Shown: positions 8,535 to 16,677 of the stretch, one piece after another
Position numbering within the stretch: position 1 is the stretch's first letter
Layout: every line of letters starts with the position of its first letter
Assembly: GCA_018673255.1 (NCBI GenBank)
Contig: JABHDC010000160.1
Coordinates: 1-40,940 of the forward strand
DNA length: 40,940 nucleotides
Direction: 5' to 3'
Origin: Gemmatimonadota bacterium
Lineage (GTDB): Bacteria > Latescibacterota > UBA2968 > UBA8231
Made by a program: the position numbers and the translations under genes
Notes under the pieces: generated by a model
The model's database searches: none
Told to the model about the DNA's origin: nothing
The model's input: only the letters and a program-made list of their open reading frames with translations

Positions 8535-9865
8535 CGAGGCCAGTTGGGTAGCTCGGCGCTGAGCAGGTCCAGCATCCGTGCCGTCAGGTCCCGCGCCGCG
8601 AGAGTCAGGTCTTCATCTTCATGAGGGTCATTCTGCAGATCGAACAGGTGGACGCGTCCGTCTGCGTGGGCGACCAGTTTGTGGCGACCGTCGTAGATCA
8701 TACGCCAGTCTTTCAGACCGCTGGTCACGTAGTCTCTGTGGGACGTCGCTTCACCGCTCAGCAGGGGTCGCAGAGATCGTCCCTCCATCTCTGGCAGCGG
8801 CGCGCCCTGGGCCCAGTCGATGAAACTGGCGCTCAGATCGTGCAGTACGACCGGCTCGTCGCTGACGATTCCCGTCTGCGCGCCCGGACCAGCGACGATG
8901 AGGGGTACCCCGGCGGAGGGATGATGCCATGTGTTTTTCCCCCAGCGCCCGTGATCACCGAGCATCTCACCATGATCAGAAGCATAGACGACGATCGTGT
9001 TGTCGAGTTCGCCTCGCGCCTCGACTTCGGCGAGGAATCGGCCCACGTGGGTGTCGATATTCTCTATCATCGCCGCGTAATTCTGCTGATTGCGCAGCAG
9101 CCCTTGCCGGTCGGGTTCGTCGTTGGCGTGAGGCTCGGGAAAATCAATATTCGCCCACCGCAGGCGCATGGAGGTCGTCACATCCATCGGGTTGTGTGGC
9201 CCCGTGAAATTGACGACCAGATGCCAGGGATGATCCTGAGGGAAGGCGCGTAGGAAACCCAGACCATTCTCAGCCACCCAGTTATCACAGTAGGCATCAT
9301 CGGGGAGCACCGTGGTGTAGGCGCCCATACACTCCTTCACCCGAGCGTGCTCTTCGACATAGGCCTCGGCCAGACCCCGCTCGTGCAGCATGGCCAGATA
9401 CGGGCCTCGGGGTTCACCATGACGCTGGAAGCTGCCACTGCCGTCGAACTTCCCCTCATTGTCGATACCCTCAGTGAATCCCCAGGCATCCAGATCACGC
9501 GACCCATCCAGTTCCCACCAGAGATTCGGTGGATTCCCGCGGCCTTTGTGCAGATCGAATTTGCCCGCACCCGCAACCCGATAGCCGGCATCGCGCACCG
9601 ACTGGTAGTAGGTCGGCTGATCCAGGGGATAGTCTTTCTCGTTCCCCGGCACGCCGCAGTGGTCGTAGCTGCGACCTGATGCCACACAGGCGCGCGATGG
9701 TGCACACAGTGGTGAACTGCACATGGCCTGCGTGAAACGCACCCCCCGCGCGGCCAGGGCGTCGATGCATGGCGTTCGCAGAGGCAGATCGGGCGTGGCA
9801 CACTTGAGCCAATCCGGTCGATGTTGATCGGGAAAGAAAAAGAGGATGTTGGGTGGCCGCGACAT
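8531..9865 (-). CDS. Formylglycine-type sulfatase (no signal peptide)
   Basis: A 444-residue type I sulfatase of the alkaline-phosphatase superfamily that removes sulfate esters. The N-terminus PPNILFFFPDQHRPDW is the usual first strand with metal-binding Asp13. The formylglycine site is C54 in CAPSR followed by ACVASGR, the canonical CxPSR form. Later metal residues appear in VVYASDHGEMLGDHG, followed by GKNTWHHPSAGVPLI. No signal peptide precedes the core, which starts at residue 4, so the enzyme appears cytoplasmic. A CAGGAAG ribosome site precedes the ATG. It sits 17 bp after a secreted protein gene and is coupled to the cupin. The substrate is not known. Confidence 0.95.
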   Translation of the reverse strand: MSRPPNILFFFPDQHRPDWLKCATPDLPLRTPCIDALAARGVRFTQAMCSSPLCAPSRACVASGRSYDHCGVPGNEKDYPLDQPTYYQSVRDAGYRVAGAGKFDLHKGRGNPPNLWWELDGSRDLDAWGFTEGIDNEGKFDGSGSFQRHGEPRGPYLAMLHERGLAEAYVEEHARVKECMGAYTTVLPDDAYCDNWVAENGLGFLRAFPQDHPWHLVVNFTGPHNPMDVTTSMRLRWANIDFPEPHANDEPDRQGLLRNQQNYAAMIENIDTHVGRFLAEVEARGELDNTIVVYASDHGEMLGDHGRWGKNTWHHPSAGVPLIVAGPGAQTGIVSDEPVVLHDLSASFIDWAQGAPLPEMEGRSLRPLLSGEATSHRDYVTSGLKDWRMIYDGRHKLVAHADGRVHLFDLQNDPHEDEDLTLAARDLTARMLDLLSAELPNWPR

Positions 9866-9882
9866 GACAGGCTTCCTGCAGA

Positions 9883-10782
9883 TTATCTGCCGAAATGGTA
9901 GGCGAAGGAGAGCCAGGGAATCGGGAAACCCTCCTGCAGCAATTCACCGATGAGCAGCGCGCCCAGATCGACGGACAGTGCACCGGAGAAGAATCGAAGG
10001 GCGACGCCGAAGGGCTGCTGTCCCAGATCGACACCCTCACCGGTGATCAACCATGACTCGGATACAACGGCCAGGTGATCTTTCAGGCGGCGTTGGAAAC
10101 CGAAGCCGATGATCGGGCCATCCAGAAATCTCGCTGGATCATCATGCCCCTTCGCCCAGCCGAGTCCGAGGCCCAGCGTGATACTCTGGTCCACATCGCC
10201 GTGTGTGGCCATCAGGAAACCGACCCCCGCCGTTCCACCATCACCGCCGGAACCGAAGGAGCCGATGAGGCTTCCCGCCGAAATGGAGGTACGCTTCGTC
10301 AGGTGTCTGGCATAACGAGGCGCGATGTAGCGGACCTGCTCTGAGAGTCCAACACCCGGAAAGGCGGACATCCCTCCCAGCATGCTGAAGTGGTTGGTGA
10401 CACCATAGGCCACAGCGGGAAAGAAGAAGAAGTGATCAGAGATGTATCCACGCCCCCTGGCCAAGGGGCGCCCCGTTGGCGCCAGCAGCAGACGCGAGTG
10501 GGTCGGGTCGTATCCAGCCCGCACGAGACGGCCGGCCCGGTCGGGCTTCACGAGGCGGCGGTCCACGATCGCCGTGACCGGAATCTGCATGCGCACACCC
10601 AGATCGGTGATGACGATGACCGTGTCACCCTGGTCTTCGATGGACGCCGCATTCACCGTTGACCCGTCCTGCAATTCCAGGATCGTTACATCAGCGACCT
10701 CCGTCGCCGTGCTCTCATCGGCGGTGGCGGGCGACATCCAGATGCAGAATAACACGAGGCATGCTGCAATGTTGTTCCTCAT
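9883..10782 (-). CDS. Secreted protein, predicted outer-membrane beta-barrel; function unknown
   Basis: A 299-residue protein not assigned to a named family. It begins with a signal peptide (MRNNIAACLVLFCIWMSPATA, cleavage probably after ATA-D near residue 21). Residues 30-75 resemble a small beta domain (LELQDGSTVNAASIEDQGDT, then VIVITDLGVRMQIP), as in SH3-like LSM/SMP modules. The rest alternates hydrophobic and polar residues with many Gly and aromatic residues and ends in PWLSFAYHFGR, a C-terminal strand typical of outer-membrane barrels. An AGGGGAA ribosome site precedes the ATG. It lies 11 bp after the threonine-aldolase-like gene and 17 bp before the sulfatase. Confidence 0.8.
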   Translation of the reverse strand: MRNNIAACLVLFCIWMSPATADESTATEVADVTILELQDGSTVNAASIEDQGDTVIVITDLGVRMQIPVTAIVDRRLVKPDRAGRLVRAGYDPTHSRLLLAPTGRPLARGRGYISDHFFFFPAVAYGVTNHFSMLGGMSAFPGVGLSEQVRYIAPRYARHLTKRTSISAGSLIGSFGSGGDGGTAGVGFLMATHGDVDQSITLGLGLGWAKGHDDPARFLDGPIIGFGFQRRLKDHLAVVSESWLITGEGVDLGQQPFGVALRFFSGALSVDLGALLIGELLQEGFPIPWLSFAYHFGR

Positions 10783-10793
10783 GACAGGTTCCC

Positions 10794-11855
10794 CTATCCG
10801 GCCGGATGAAGAGCCGCGTGAAAGGCTGCCGCCACGTCCTGGGCCTGCCGGCCGTTCATAGACGGATTGACCTTCAGCGTGAACCAGGTCTCGCCAGGTA
10901 CAACCGGCGGCAGGTGGACCTGATGGTCATGGAGCCGATCCCTGAACGATTCCAGGTCCGTGTTGGCGACATGCAATTTCACAATGTGCGTGCCATTGGG
11001 GATGCGCTCCACACGCAAGCCGGTCTGCTGATCCAATAGGCCAAACAGCTCGTCGGCTATCTGCCAGGCCGTGCGATACGAGGCCAGGAATCCATCGGCG
11101 TAGTGCAGGGCGACGGCCGCCTGCGGCCAGGCCTGAGGCAGGGATCCACCGAACATTCGTCGCGTGTGAAAGAGGCCCCCCATGTCTGCCGCCGGGCCGG
11201 CCAGAATCGCCCCGGAAGCCGAATTGAAGCACTTCGACAACGACACGAAGACGGTATCGAAATGCGCCGCAATCTTCGCCGGCTCGATACCGCAGTGGGC
11301 AGCCTCAACAAACAGGCGAGCCCCATCCAGATGCATCCGAATCTCATGCTGCCGCGCAAATTGGGAAATGCGCTCGATTTCGTCATAGCCGAATATGGCA
11401 TCCTCATGCCTGCGCACGGGCGACTCGATGGAGATCGCCTTCACTCTGGTCGCGACCCGTTCCGAGACCAGTGAGGCAACGACACCCTCCACTTCATCCA
11501 ACGTAAAACCGACCCGACCCGACGCCAGTGGAATCAGATTCAGACCGCTGAGCGTCTGTGCGCTATCGCCGATATCCCGATAGATATGGCTGTCAGCCTG
11601 CACGATCACCTTCCCCTGTGATCCGGCCAGCTGACGCAGGGCAATGTGATTGGCCATGGTGCCGGTGGGCATGAAGACGGCCTGCTCTTTGCCGAGAAGT
11701 TGGGCGAACTTCGCCTCCGCCTCCTCCACGACGCCCCCCAGCGCATACGAGTCCTGCTGTATTTCCCCGGACTGCGCGCAATCTGACAGAACCTGCGCGA
11801 ATTCTGACGGGCTCAGACGCAACCCGTCGCTGATGAAGTTGACAACTTCTGCCAT
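10794..11855 (-). CDS. Low-specificity L-threonine aldolase-like PLP enzyme (beta-eliminating lyase family)
   Basis: A 353-residue fold-type I PLP enzyme that should split L-threonine or related 3-hydroxy amino acids into glycine and an aldehyde. The PLP lysine is K208 in VSLSKCFNSASGAIL, Asp177 in MHLDGAR contacts the PLP nitrogen, and AVFMPTGTMANHIAL (residues 59-73) and SHIYRDIG match threonine aldolases. First gene of the long minus-strand block: 150 bp of non-coding DNA lies upstream. A TATACT hexamer on the minus strand near 11910 could be a -10 box but no good -35 was found. Together with the D-threonine-aldolase-like gene downstream, the block holds enzymes for both stereochemical types of hydroxy amino acid. 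Confidence 0.92.
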   Translation of the reverse strand: MAEVVNFISDGLRLSPSEFAQVLSDCAQSGEIQQDSYALGGVVEEAEAKFAQLLGKEQAVFMPTGTMANHIALRQLAGSQGKVIVQADSHIYRDIGDSAQTLSGLNLIPLASGRVGFTLDEVEGVVASLVSERVATRVKAISIESPVRRHEDAIFGYDEIERISQFARQHEIRMHLDGARLFVEAAHCGIEPAKIAAHFDTVFVSLSKCFNSASGAILAGPAADMGGLFHTRRMFGGSLPQAWPQAAVALHYADGFLASYRTAWQIADELFGLLDQQTGLRVERIPNGTHIVKLHVANTDLESFRDRLHDHQVHLPPVVPGETWFTLKVNPSMNGRQAQDVAAAFHAALHPAG

Positions 11856-12009
11856 GGATTCAGATTGCCTCTGGTGTCGGATCGATAGGAATGCGGCGAT
11901 GAAGTATAGACTCTACGCCGGGTTCCCACTCAGCAATTCGGGGTGTCGCTGTCGCGTATCGATGGGGAGATCGCTGGCCATGTGGCCCCTTCGCTAAGCG
12001 ATCCGGCCG

Positions 12010-12633
12010 CTATCTGAGAAAGTGTGCCATGCTGAGGGCGAACTGCCACCCACCCAGATCGTAGGTGAGACCATCCACCGTCGGCTGCAGTGCCCCTCGA
12101 CGCAGCCAGTGCAGTTCAACTCCCCATCGCGGCACAGGCTCGTAGGTGGCGCCCAGGGCCAGACGCCAGCCCCAGTCGTTGGCCGTGAGCGTGCGATTGG
12201 TGGTGCCCCCTGAAGTCCCACCCCCGAAGGTCCCATGCTGGCGCAGGAAGAGCAGATCCACACCGAATGTGGCGTGAAGGATCGTCTTGAAGGGATCCGC
12301 ACTCAGCCCCAGGCCAACACCGACATCGTGGAGATCCAGGTCGATGTGGGTGAGATCACTCTCCCCTCCGAAATAGTCATAACTCGCCTCGAGGGTGGCG
12401 CAGCAGAAAGGCAGTCGGAGGCCGAGATGTGGTTGGGCAACAGCACGTCGTTCGATGCGTTCGAAATACAACCCGGTCTGTCCGGCCGTCTGCGCCCGCC
12501 CCCTGGGCAAGCCACTCAGATCCGGCTCCCAGCGCTGAAAGCCGGCAGTCAGAATCGACTCGGCCCACAGAGATCCGGTGGATCCCGCAACAAACATCAG
12601 CAGAAGAATCAGCCCCAGCCGGCAGTGGCTCAT
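12010..12633 (-). CDS. Secreted protein, predicted outer-membrane beta-barrel; function unknown
   Basis: A 207-residue protein. Signal peptide at residues 1-24 (hydrophobic LGLILLLMFVAGSTG then SLWA-E). The mature part is built of amphipathic strands rich in Gly, Tyr, Trp and Leu (ATLEASYDYFGG, DVGVGLGLSADPF, WGWRLALGATYEPVPRWGVELHWLRRG) and ends with WQFALSMAHFLR, compatible with an eight-stranded barrel of the OmpW/outer-membrane beta-barrel type. It is 16 bp after the metallo-beta-lactamase-fold gene, so the two are probably cotranscribed. No family name could be given. Confidence 0.75.
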   Translation of the reverse strand: MSHCRLGLILLLMFVAGSTGSLWAESILTAGFQRWEPDLSGLPRGRAQTAGQTGLYFERIERRAVAQPHLGLRLPFCCATLEASYDYFGGESDLTHIDLDLHDVGVGLGLSADPFKTILHATFGVDLLFLRQHGTFGGGTSGGTTNRTLTANDWGWRLALGATYEPVPRWGVELHWLRRGALQPTVDGLTYDLGGWQFALSMAHFLR

Positions 12634-12649
12634 GTCAGGATCTCAGCAT

Positions 12650-13747
12650 TCAGTATCTCAGCATCGTGCCCGGAGTGGGCAGAACCCACGACCCGTCTCG
12701 GATGCCAGCACTACGAAGATGCCGCACGAAGTCTTCAGGGTTCGTGTACGGAACGGTGTACATCTGCTCCGGATCCTGCGAATAGGTATGAAAGAAGTCT
12801 TCCCAATGGATGAGCATCCAATGTCGCGGAGAGATCACCTCTTCGATCCGATCGATCAGTTCACGCTGGCCGATCAGATTCGTCGAAGCCACCGTGAGAA
12901 TCGCCAGATCGATGTCACCGTCGCCCGGATGATGCCAGTCTTCGGGAATGTGGCCCGCGTCCTGGTAGTAGATGCGGAATGGGCGCGACCCGGGCCCGCC
13001 ATTCAACTCGATCACATAGGCGAGGGTCTCGCCCAGACGCCAGTGCCTCGATCTGCCGGGCAGCCGATCGAGGGGCTCTTCCACAGACCAGGGCGACACC
13101 ATCGCACTGAAGCCATGTGGATTGGGCGGAAAGGCCACATTGGGCGCGTGGGAGGACGCAATCGGGAGGAAGCGAATGCTCCCATCATGCGTCTGCCGAT
13201 AGGTGCCCGATGTCGTTGCCGTGCGACGATCCACCTCGATGTCGACCATCGCTGGCCGGGGCCTGGCGCCGTGCAGAAGATTCACCATGGAGCGATTGCC
13301 GTAGACGGTCGTGTGCCGAGCATGCGCCTGCCAGACATAGGGCAGATCCAGCAGATGGTCGTAGTGCGCGTGGCCGACGAGAATCGCCTGCACTCGGCTC
13401 AGATCCGGCAGATACCGATCGACAAGTTCATTGCGTGGTGCCAGACACCACATCCCCACACGGAACAGAGAATTGTTAGCGAAGTAGGGCGCGGTGAGGA
13501 TCGCCGCGTCTCCGCGCTCGATCAGCAGGCCGCCCGTGCCCAGATACTGAATCTGCACACCTGCAGGCGAGACAACCGCGGGCTGTGGTCGGTAGCCGGA
13601 ATAGCCGTCAGCCGTCACCAGAGACAAACCACCCAGGCGCAGATCCACGGCGTGCTGCCGCTGCAGCAACACATCTGTCACGCCGGCCATGCCCGGGCCG
13701 GCCAGCAACCCCAACAGAATGCAGCCTATCGCGAGTCGAGTGCCCAT
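12650..13747 (-). CDS. Exported metallo-beta-lactamase-fold hydrolase
   Basis: About 365 residues starting at the ATG at 13747; a GTG five codons earlier (13762) is also possible. The signal peptide is MGTRLAIGCILLGLLAGPGM with cleavage near AG-V. The catalytic motif HxHxDH is complete as H126, H128, D130, H131 in VGHAHYDHLLD. Later metal ligands probably lie in ASSHAPN and YYQDAGHIPEDW, and the C-terminal His in LIHWEDF. The layout resembles UlaG/NAPE-PLD-like MBL proteins more than true beta-lactamases. The substrate is unknown; location is periplasmic or extracellular. It heads a two-gene minus-strand unit with the small barrel protein and faces the sugar isomerase gene across 174 bp. Confidence 0.88.
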   Translation of the reverse strand: MGTRLAIGCILLGLLAGPGMAGVTDVLLQRQHAVDLRLGGLSLVTADGYSGYRPQPAVVSPAGVQIQYLGTGGLLIERGDAAILTAPYFANNSLFRVGMWCLAPRNELVDRYLPDLSRVQAILVGHAHYDHLLDLPYVWQAHARHTTVYGNRSMVNLLHGARPRPAMVDIEVDRRTATTSGTYRQTHDGSIRFLPIASSHAPNVAFPPNPHGFSAMVSPWSVEEPLDRLPGRSRHWRLGETLAYVIELNGGPGSRPFRIYYQDAGHIPEDWHHPGDGDIDLAILTVASTNLIGQRELIDRIEEVISPRHWMLIHWEDFFHTYSQDPEQMYTVPYTNPEDFVRHLRSAGIRDGSWVLPTPGTMLRY

Positions 13748-13845
13748 ACGGGAAAATAACACAACTGGAAGACCCGGCGCACCCCGATGGTCGGCAATCG
13801 CTGCATACTGGCCTGTGCCGTGTCACCATCTTATCTTGCCGCCGC

Positions 13846-13873
13846 TTGGCCAATACGCGCGTTCACGCACAAT
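13846..13873 (+). promoter_or_regulatory. Possible sigma-70-type promoter for the sugar isomerase gene
   Basis: TTGGCC (4 of 6 matches to TTGACA) is 16 bp before CACAAT (4 of 6 to TATAAT), about 50 bp upstream of the ATG at 13922, with a GGAG ribosome box in between. The match is modest and other placements are possible. Confidence 0.3.
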
Positions 13874-13921
13874 AGAAGTCGCGCGGATCGCGTCCACCTG
13901 ATTTCGGAGAGTCCTGACCTC

Positions 13922-14752
13922 ATGCGCAAGCTTGGTTGCATGTCCCTCAGCTACAAAGACGAATTCGCCGCCGGTTCACTTGATCTGGAGGGATTCATCG
14001 ACCGTGCCCGCCAACTCGGCCTGGACGGCATCGATCTGCATACACGCGCCTTCGCCTCTGAAGATCCCGACTACCTGCGCTCAATTCGCATGCGGGCCTT
14101 GAAGAATGGCATCGCCCTCTCCTACATCGGCGTGAGTTCGAACTTCGGCGTGCCCGCCGGTGAGAAGCTGGACGAGCAGGTGACGACGGCCAAGCACTGG
14201 ATCGATGTGGCCCACTTCATGGGCATTCCCCTCGTACGCGTCTTTGCCGCCTGGATTCCCGAAGGTGACACGGAAGAGGCCGTGTGGGAACGCATGATGC
14301 CCTGCCTGAAGGAGGTCGCCAGCTACGCCCAGGAGAAGGGTGTCGTCGTGGGTCTCCACAACCACAACCATGGCTGCGTCACCCGCACCGGCAAGGATGT
14401 AAAACGGATCATCGAGGGTGTCGATAACCCCTACTTCTCCCACATCCTCGATACGGGTCAGTATGTCGGCTCGCCCGGTGCCTCCGGCGCGCGCGGCATC
14501 GAAGACCCCGCGCTCAACTTCTATGGTTCCATCGAGGAGACGGCGCCCCTGGCCGTGCACGTGCGCTGCAAGATCTACCGCATCGAATCCGGCGTCGAAG
14601 AGTGGCTCGATTACCCGCGGATCTTCAAGATCCTCGACGGCGTCGACTTCAATGGCTGGTGTTCGATCGTCTACGAGGGCCAGGACGTGGAAGCAGAGGC
14701 CACGGCTGTGCCGAAGGCCGTGAAGTATCTGCGGTCACTGATGAACGGCTGA
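13922..14752 (+). CDS. Sugar phosphate isomerase/epimerase (xylose-isomerase-like TIM barrel)
   Basis: A 276-residue AP-endonuclease-2/xylose-isomerase-like barrel protein of the IolE/IolI/YcjR type; such proteins isomerise or epimerise keto-sugars, inosose or 3-keto-glycosides. The start at 13922 (MRKLGCMSLSYKDEF) follows a GGAG box; earlier in-frame ATGs extend into poor sequence. Likely metal and active-site residues: LHNHNHG near residue 145, the Asp in SHILDTGQY and the Glu in IVYEGQD near the C-terminus. It is the first of two plus-strand genes here and faces the exported MBL gene. The exact substrate cannot be told. Confidence 0.9.
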   Translation: MRKLGCMSLSYKDEFAAGSLDLEGFIDRARQLGLDGIDLHTRAFASEDPDYLRSIRMRALKNGIALSYIGVSSNFGVPAGEKLDEQVTTAKHWIDVAHFMGIPLVRVFAAWIPEGDTEEAVWERMMPCLKEVASYAQEKGVVVGLHNHNHGCVTRTGKDVKRIIEGVDNPYFSHILDTGQYVGSPGASGARGIEDPALNFYGSIEETAPLAVHVRCKIYRIESGVEEWLDYPRIFKILDGVDFNGWCSIVYEGQDVEAEATAVPKAVKYLRSLMNG

Positions 14753-14764
14753 CCGTCGCATTTT

Positions 14765-14809
14765 GCCTCGCACATCCAGGCCAGCGATGCTGCTCCGGGT
14801 GTGCGAGGC
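14765..14809 (+). terminator. Long inverted repeat after the sugar isomerase gene
   Basis: Thirteen-base arms (14765-14777 GCCTCGCACATCC and 14797-14809 GGGTGTGCGAGGC) pair with one wobble around a 19-base loop, starting 12 bp after the stop codon. There is no T-run afterwards, so this is at best an imperfect or factor-dependent terminator. The arms contain TCGCACA and TGTGCGA, the same half-site as the sigma-54 operators elsewhere in this window, but in the wrong spacing. Confidence 0.4.
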
Positions 14810-14905
14810 GGTGACACTGCCAGATCGCTGGTCGCAACTGCCAATGCCCGGCACTCCTCAACCGTCGAACCCAGATGTTAGCCGATCACCCAGGATGCTG
14901 ATCCC

Positions 14906-15382
14906 ATGATCCGCCCGTGTCGTGCTGAAGATGTGGAAACGATCAGAGACATCGCTGATCGTGCCTGGCAGCCGATCTACGACATGTTCGAGGAGACCTA
15001 CGGGGAAGAGTTGTTCCCAATCCTTGTCACCAATCGCGACACGTCAAAGAGCGAACAGATCCAGTCCCATTGGGAACGGGCACCGGAGTGGATTCTGATC
15101 TGTGAGGAAGAGGGCGCCATCGTCGGCTTCGTCACTTTCCGCATCGACGAGAGTGCCGGCGTCGGTGAGATCGGCAACAATGCCGTGGATCCCAACTGCG
15201 GTCTGAAGGGCATCGGCCAGCAATTGTATGCGGCGGCCCTGGAGTGCTTCCGCAAGCACGGGCTCAAGGCGGCCAAAGTCGGCACGGGCCTCGACTGGGC
15301 CCACGCCCCGGCCCGACGCGCCTACGAACGAGCCGGCTTCGACGTGAAGCATGAGACGGTGACCTACTTCAAGAAGCTGTAG
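14906..15382 (+). CDS. GNAT-family N-acetyltransferase
   Basis: A 158-residue single-domain acetyltransferase using acetyl-CoA. The N-terminal strand MIRPCRAEDVETIRDIADRAW is typical of the family; motif A is VDPNCGLKGIGQQLYAAAL near residues 93-111, giving the pyrophosphate-binding Q/RxxGxG/A-like turn (KGIGQQ). The C-terminal ARRAYERAGFDVKHETVTYFKKL matches motif B. The target amine (protein N-terminus, antibiotic, small molecule) is not evident. It stands 153 bp after the isomerase gene, separated by a large hairpin, so it may have its own promoter. It converges on the DUF2812 gene. Confidence 0.9.
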   Translation: MIRPCRAEDVETIRDIADRAWQPIYDMFEETYGEELFPILVTNRDTSKSEQIQSHWERAPEWILICEEEGAIVGFVTFRIDESAGVGEIGNNAVDPNCGLKGIGQQLYAAALECFRKHGLKAAKVGTGLDWAHAPARRAYERAGFDVKHETVTYFKKL

Positions 15383-15407
15383 CGGCCACCTCTGGAAGAA
15401 AGGCCGC
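15382..15407. terminator. Weak hairpin between convergent genes
   Basis: GCGGCC (15382-15387) and GGCCGC (15402-15407) could pair around a 14-base loop in the 51-bp gap between the GNAT and DUF2812 genes. The stem is short and lacks a T-run, so the call is tentative. Confidence 0.25.
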
Positions 15408-15433
15408 CGCTCAGCTTGTCGGCGCAGCAGCAG

Positions 15434-15985
15434 TCAGACAGGTTGGCTCTGCCGCAACTGCCTGATCCGTGACTGGACCATCATGGCATTCAGGGCTGTG
15501 AACAGGATACCGATCATGAAGACACCCACAAACAGAATGACAAACCATGAGGGGTGCCTACCTGGGAAGCGCTTGAACATCCCCAGGCCGACCACCATCA
15601 TGGCCGCGAGGGACGGACTGGACGTCGCAAAGCTCAGCAGCAGTCGCTGATACTTCTGGACCTTCGATTCCGTGTCGGAAAAGAACTCGCTCGACTCACC
15701 CGCACAGTCCTCCTTCCGCCAGTATTGCCAGCCGGCCAGCGTGCCGAGATGTTCCCACCCGGCGTCCCGAATGAACTGGAAGTAGTCATCCGTCCCCTTC
15801 TTGTTGGCGAAGTCGAGTCGATAGGCGTAGGACCGCGGAGCCCCCTTGGCAAACCTGTAGCTAGCAAAGCCGCCCAGTTCGGTCAGATGCAGCCCCTGCT
15901 TCGACATGTCCGCCAGCCAGGATTCCTGGTTCTCGTCCTGCCAGGACCAGAACCACTTACGCTTGCGCACCACGTCCCCGTTCAT
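15434..15985 (-). CDS. DUF2812 membrane protein paired with PadR regulator
   Basis: A 183-residue protein with the DUF2812 domain at residues 5-100: WFWSWQDENQESWLADMSKQGLHL, then FAKGAPRSYAYRLDF and the tyrosine- and tryptophan-rich AGWEHLGTLAGWQYWRK. Two transmembrane segments follow (about 122-140 and 145-168). Such proteins are usually encoded right after a PadR-type regulator and are thought to act with it in membrane or envelope stress responses; the mechanism is unknown. Here its ATG overlaps the padR stop as ATGA, so the pair is translationally coupled and shares the strong promoter at 16379-16407. Confidence 0.9.
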   Translation of the reverse strand: MNGDVVRKRKWFWSWQDENQESWLADMSKQGLHLTELGGFASYRFAKGAPRSYAYRLDFANKKGTDDYFQFIRDAGWEHLGTLAGWQYWRKEDCAGESSEFFSDTESKVQKYQRLLLSFATSSPSLAAMMVVGLGMFKRFPGRHPSWFVILFVGVFMIGILFTALNAMMVQSRIRQLRQSQPV

Positions 15986-16323
15986 GTTGATCTCTCCGTC
16001 TCGAGATTCTGAAGCACTACCTTCCCGTTTCTGGACATGATCTCCAGCCTCTTGATCTGTTCGGCCAGCACTCCCTTGCCCCTTTCTGTGAGCCCGTAGG
16101 GCTTGCGCCGTCCCTCCTGCTTCAGGAGTCGGATCAATCCCTCCTTCTGCAGGTTCGTGAAGGCGCCATAGAGCGTACCGGCTCCGATGCTCACAGAGCC
16201 TTCACTGATCGTATCGACTTTCTGCATCACCGCATACCCATGGAGTGGTTCCACCAAGGCCAACAGTATGTAGTAGGTCGCTTCGGTCAGGGGCAGGTAC
16301 TTCGCGGTATCCAGTTCAGTCAT
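15982..16323 (-). CDS. PadR-family transcriptional regulator
   Basis: A 113-residue winged-helix repressor. The start is the ATG at 16323 with an AAGGGA ribosome box; the longer open frame upstream would read through the promoter. Residues 9-75 carry the PadR fold: LTEATYYILLALVEPLHGYAV, then SIGAGTLYGAFTNLQKEGLI and EGRRKPYGLTERGKGVL, followed by a C-terminal dimerisation helix with EIMSRNGKVVL. Members without a large C-terminal domain (subfamily 2) often repress their own operon. The promoter directly upstream carries two AT-rich palindromes placed in and just after the core elements, fitting autorepression. The ligand is unknown. Confidence 0.93.
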   Translation of the reverse strand: MTELDTAKYLPLTEATYYILLALVEPLHGYAVMQKVDTISEGSVSIGAGTLYGAFTNLQKEGLIRLLKQEGRRKPYGLTERGKGVLAEQIKRLEIMSRNGKVVLQNLETERST

Positions 16324-16362
16324 GGTGTCCCTTGGCAATGACACTCGATCTTCATTTCCTGT

Positions 16363-16399
16363 TATATCGTCTTCCGATATACTACTCGCCGATATATCG
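16363..16399. promoter_or_regulatory. PadR operator: two ATATCG palindromes
   Basis: TATATCG-N5-CGATATA (16363-16381) covers the -10 box and the start-site side; the perfect palindrome CGATATATCG (16390-16399) fills the spacer between -35 and -10. The ten bases TATATCGTCT recur at 16363 and 16393, exactly 30 bp apart, close to three helical turns. The placement would block polymerase, fitting a PadR autorepressor. Confidence 0.7.
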
Positions 16400-16407
16400 T
16401 CTGTCAA
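16379..16407 (-). promoter_or_regulatory. Strong sigma-70 promoter of padR-DUF2812
   Basis: On the minus strand a perfect TTGACA (16407-16402) is followed after exactly 17 bp by TAGTAT (16384-16379, 4 of 6 to TATAAT). The expected start site is near 16372, leaving about 49 bases of leader before the ATG at 16323. This is the best sigma-70 match found in the window. Confidence 0.8.
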
Positions 16408-16677
16408 TGTATTTTGTGTCCTTCCTGATTGCGCGGCAGGACCCCGGCGGCCAATCGGGTGGCCCTTTGACCAGTCGCCGAGTAGAGCAGGGCTCTTCGC
16501 CGTCACCCCTATGCGTCGTGATGCGACAGGCGGCACCTGTCGATGTGGGTGAACAGCGGCACGGAACGGCATTGTGTCAGGATGTCACGATCGGTCCCTC
16601 GGAGTGCTTGAGAGGGAATGTGCGGAATCAACCGGCGGAGAAGTGTCCCATGCCACGCCGGGATCTGAACTCGGCCG

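Noticed and set aside
14765..14809. Further operator of the TGTGCG regulator
   Set aside because: TCGCACA and TGTGCGA half-sites are present but separated by 25 bases and in everted order; neither fits TGTGCG-N4-CGCACA, and no GG-N10-GC promoter with consensus flanks is near. Kept only as a hairpin.
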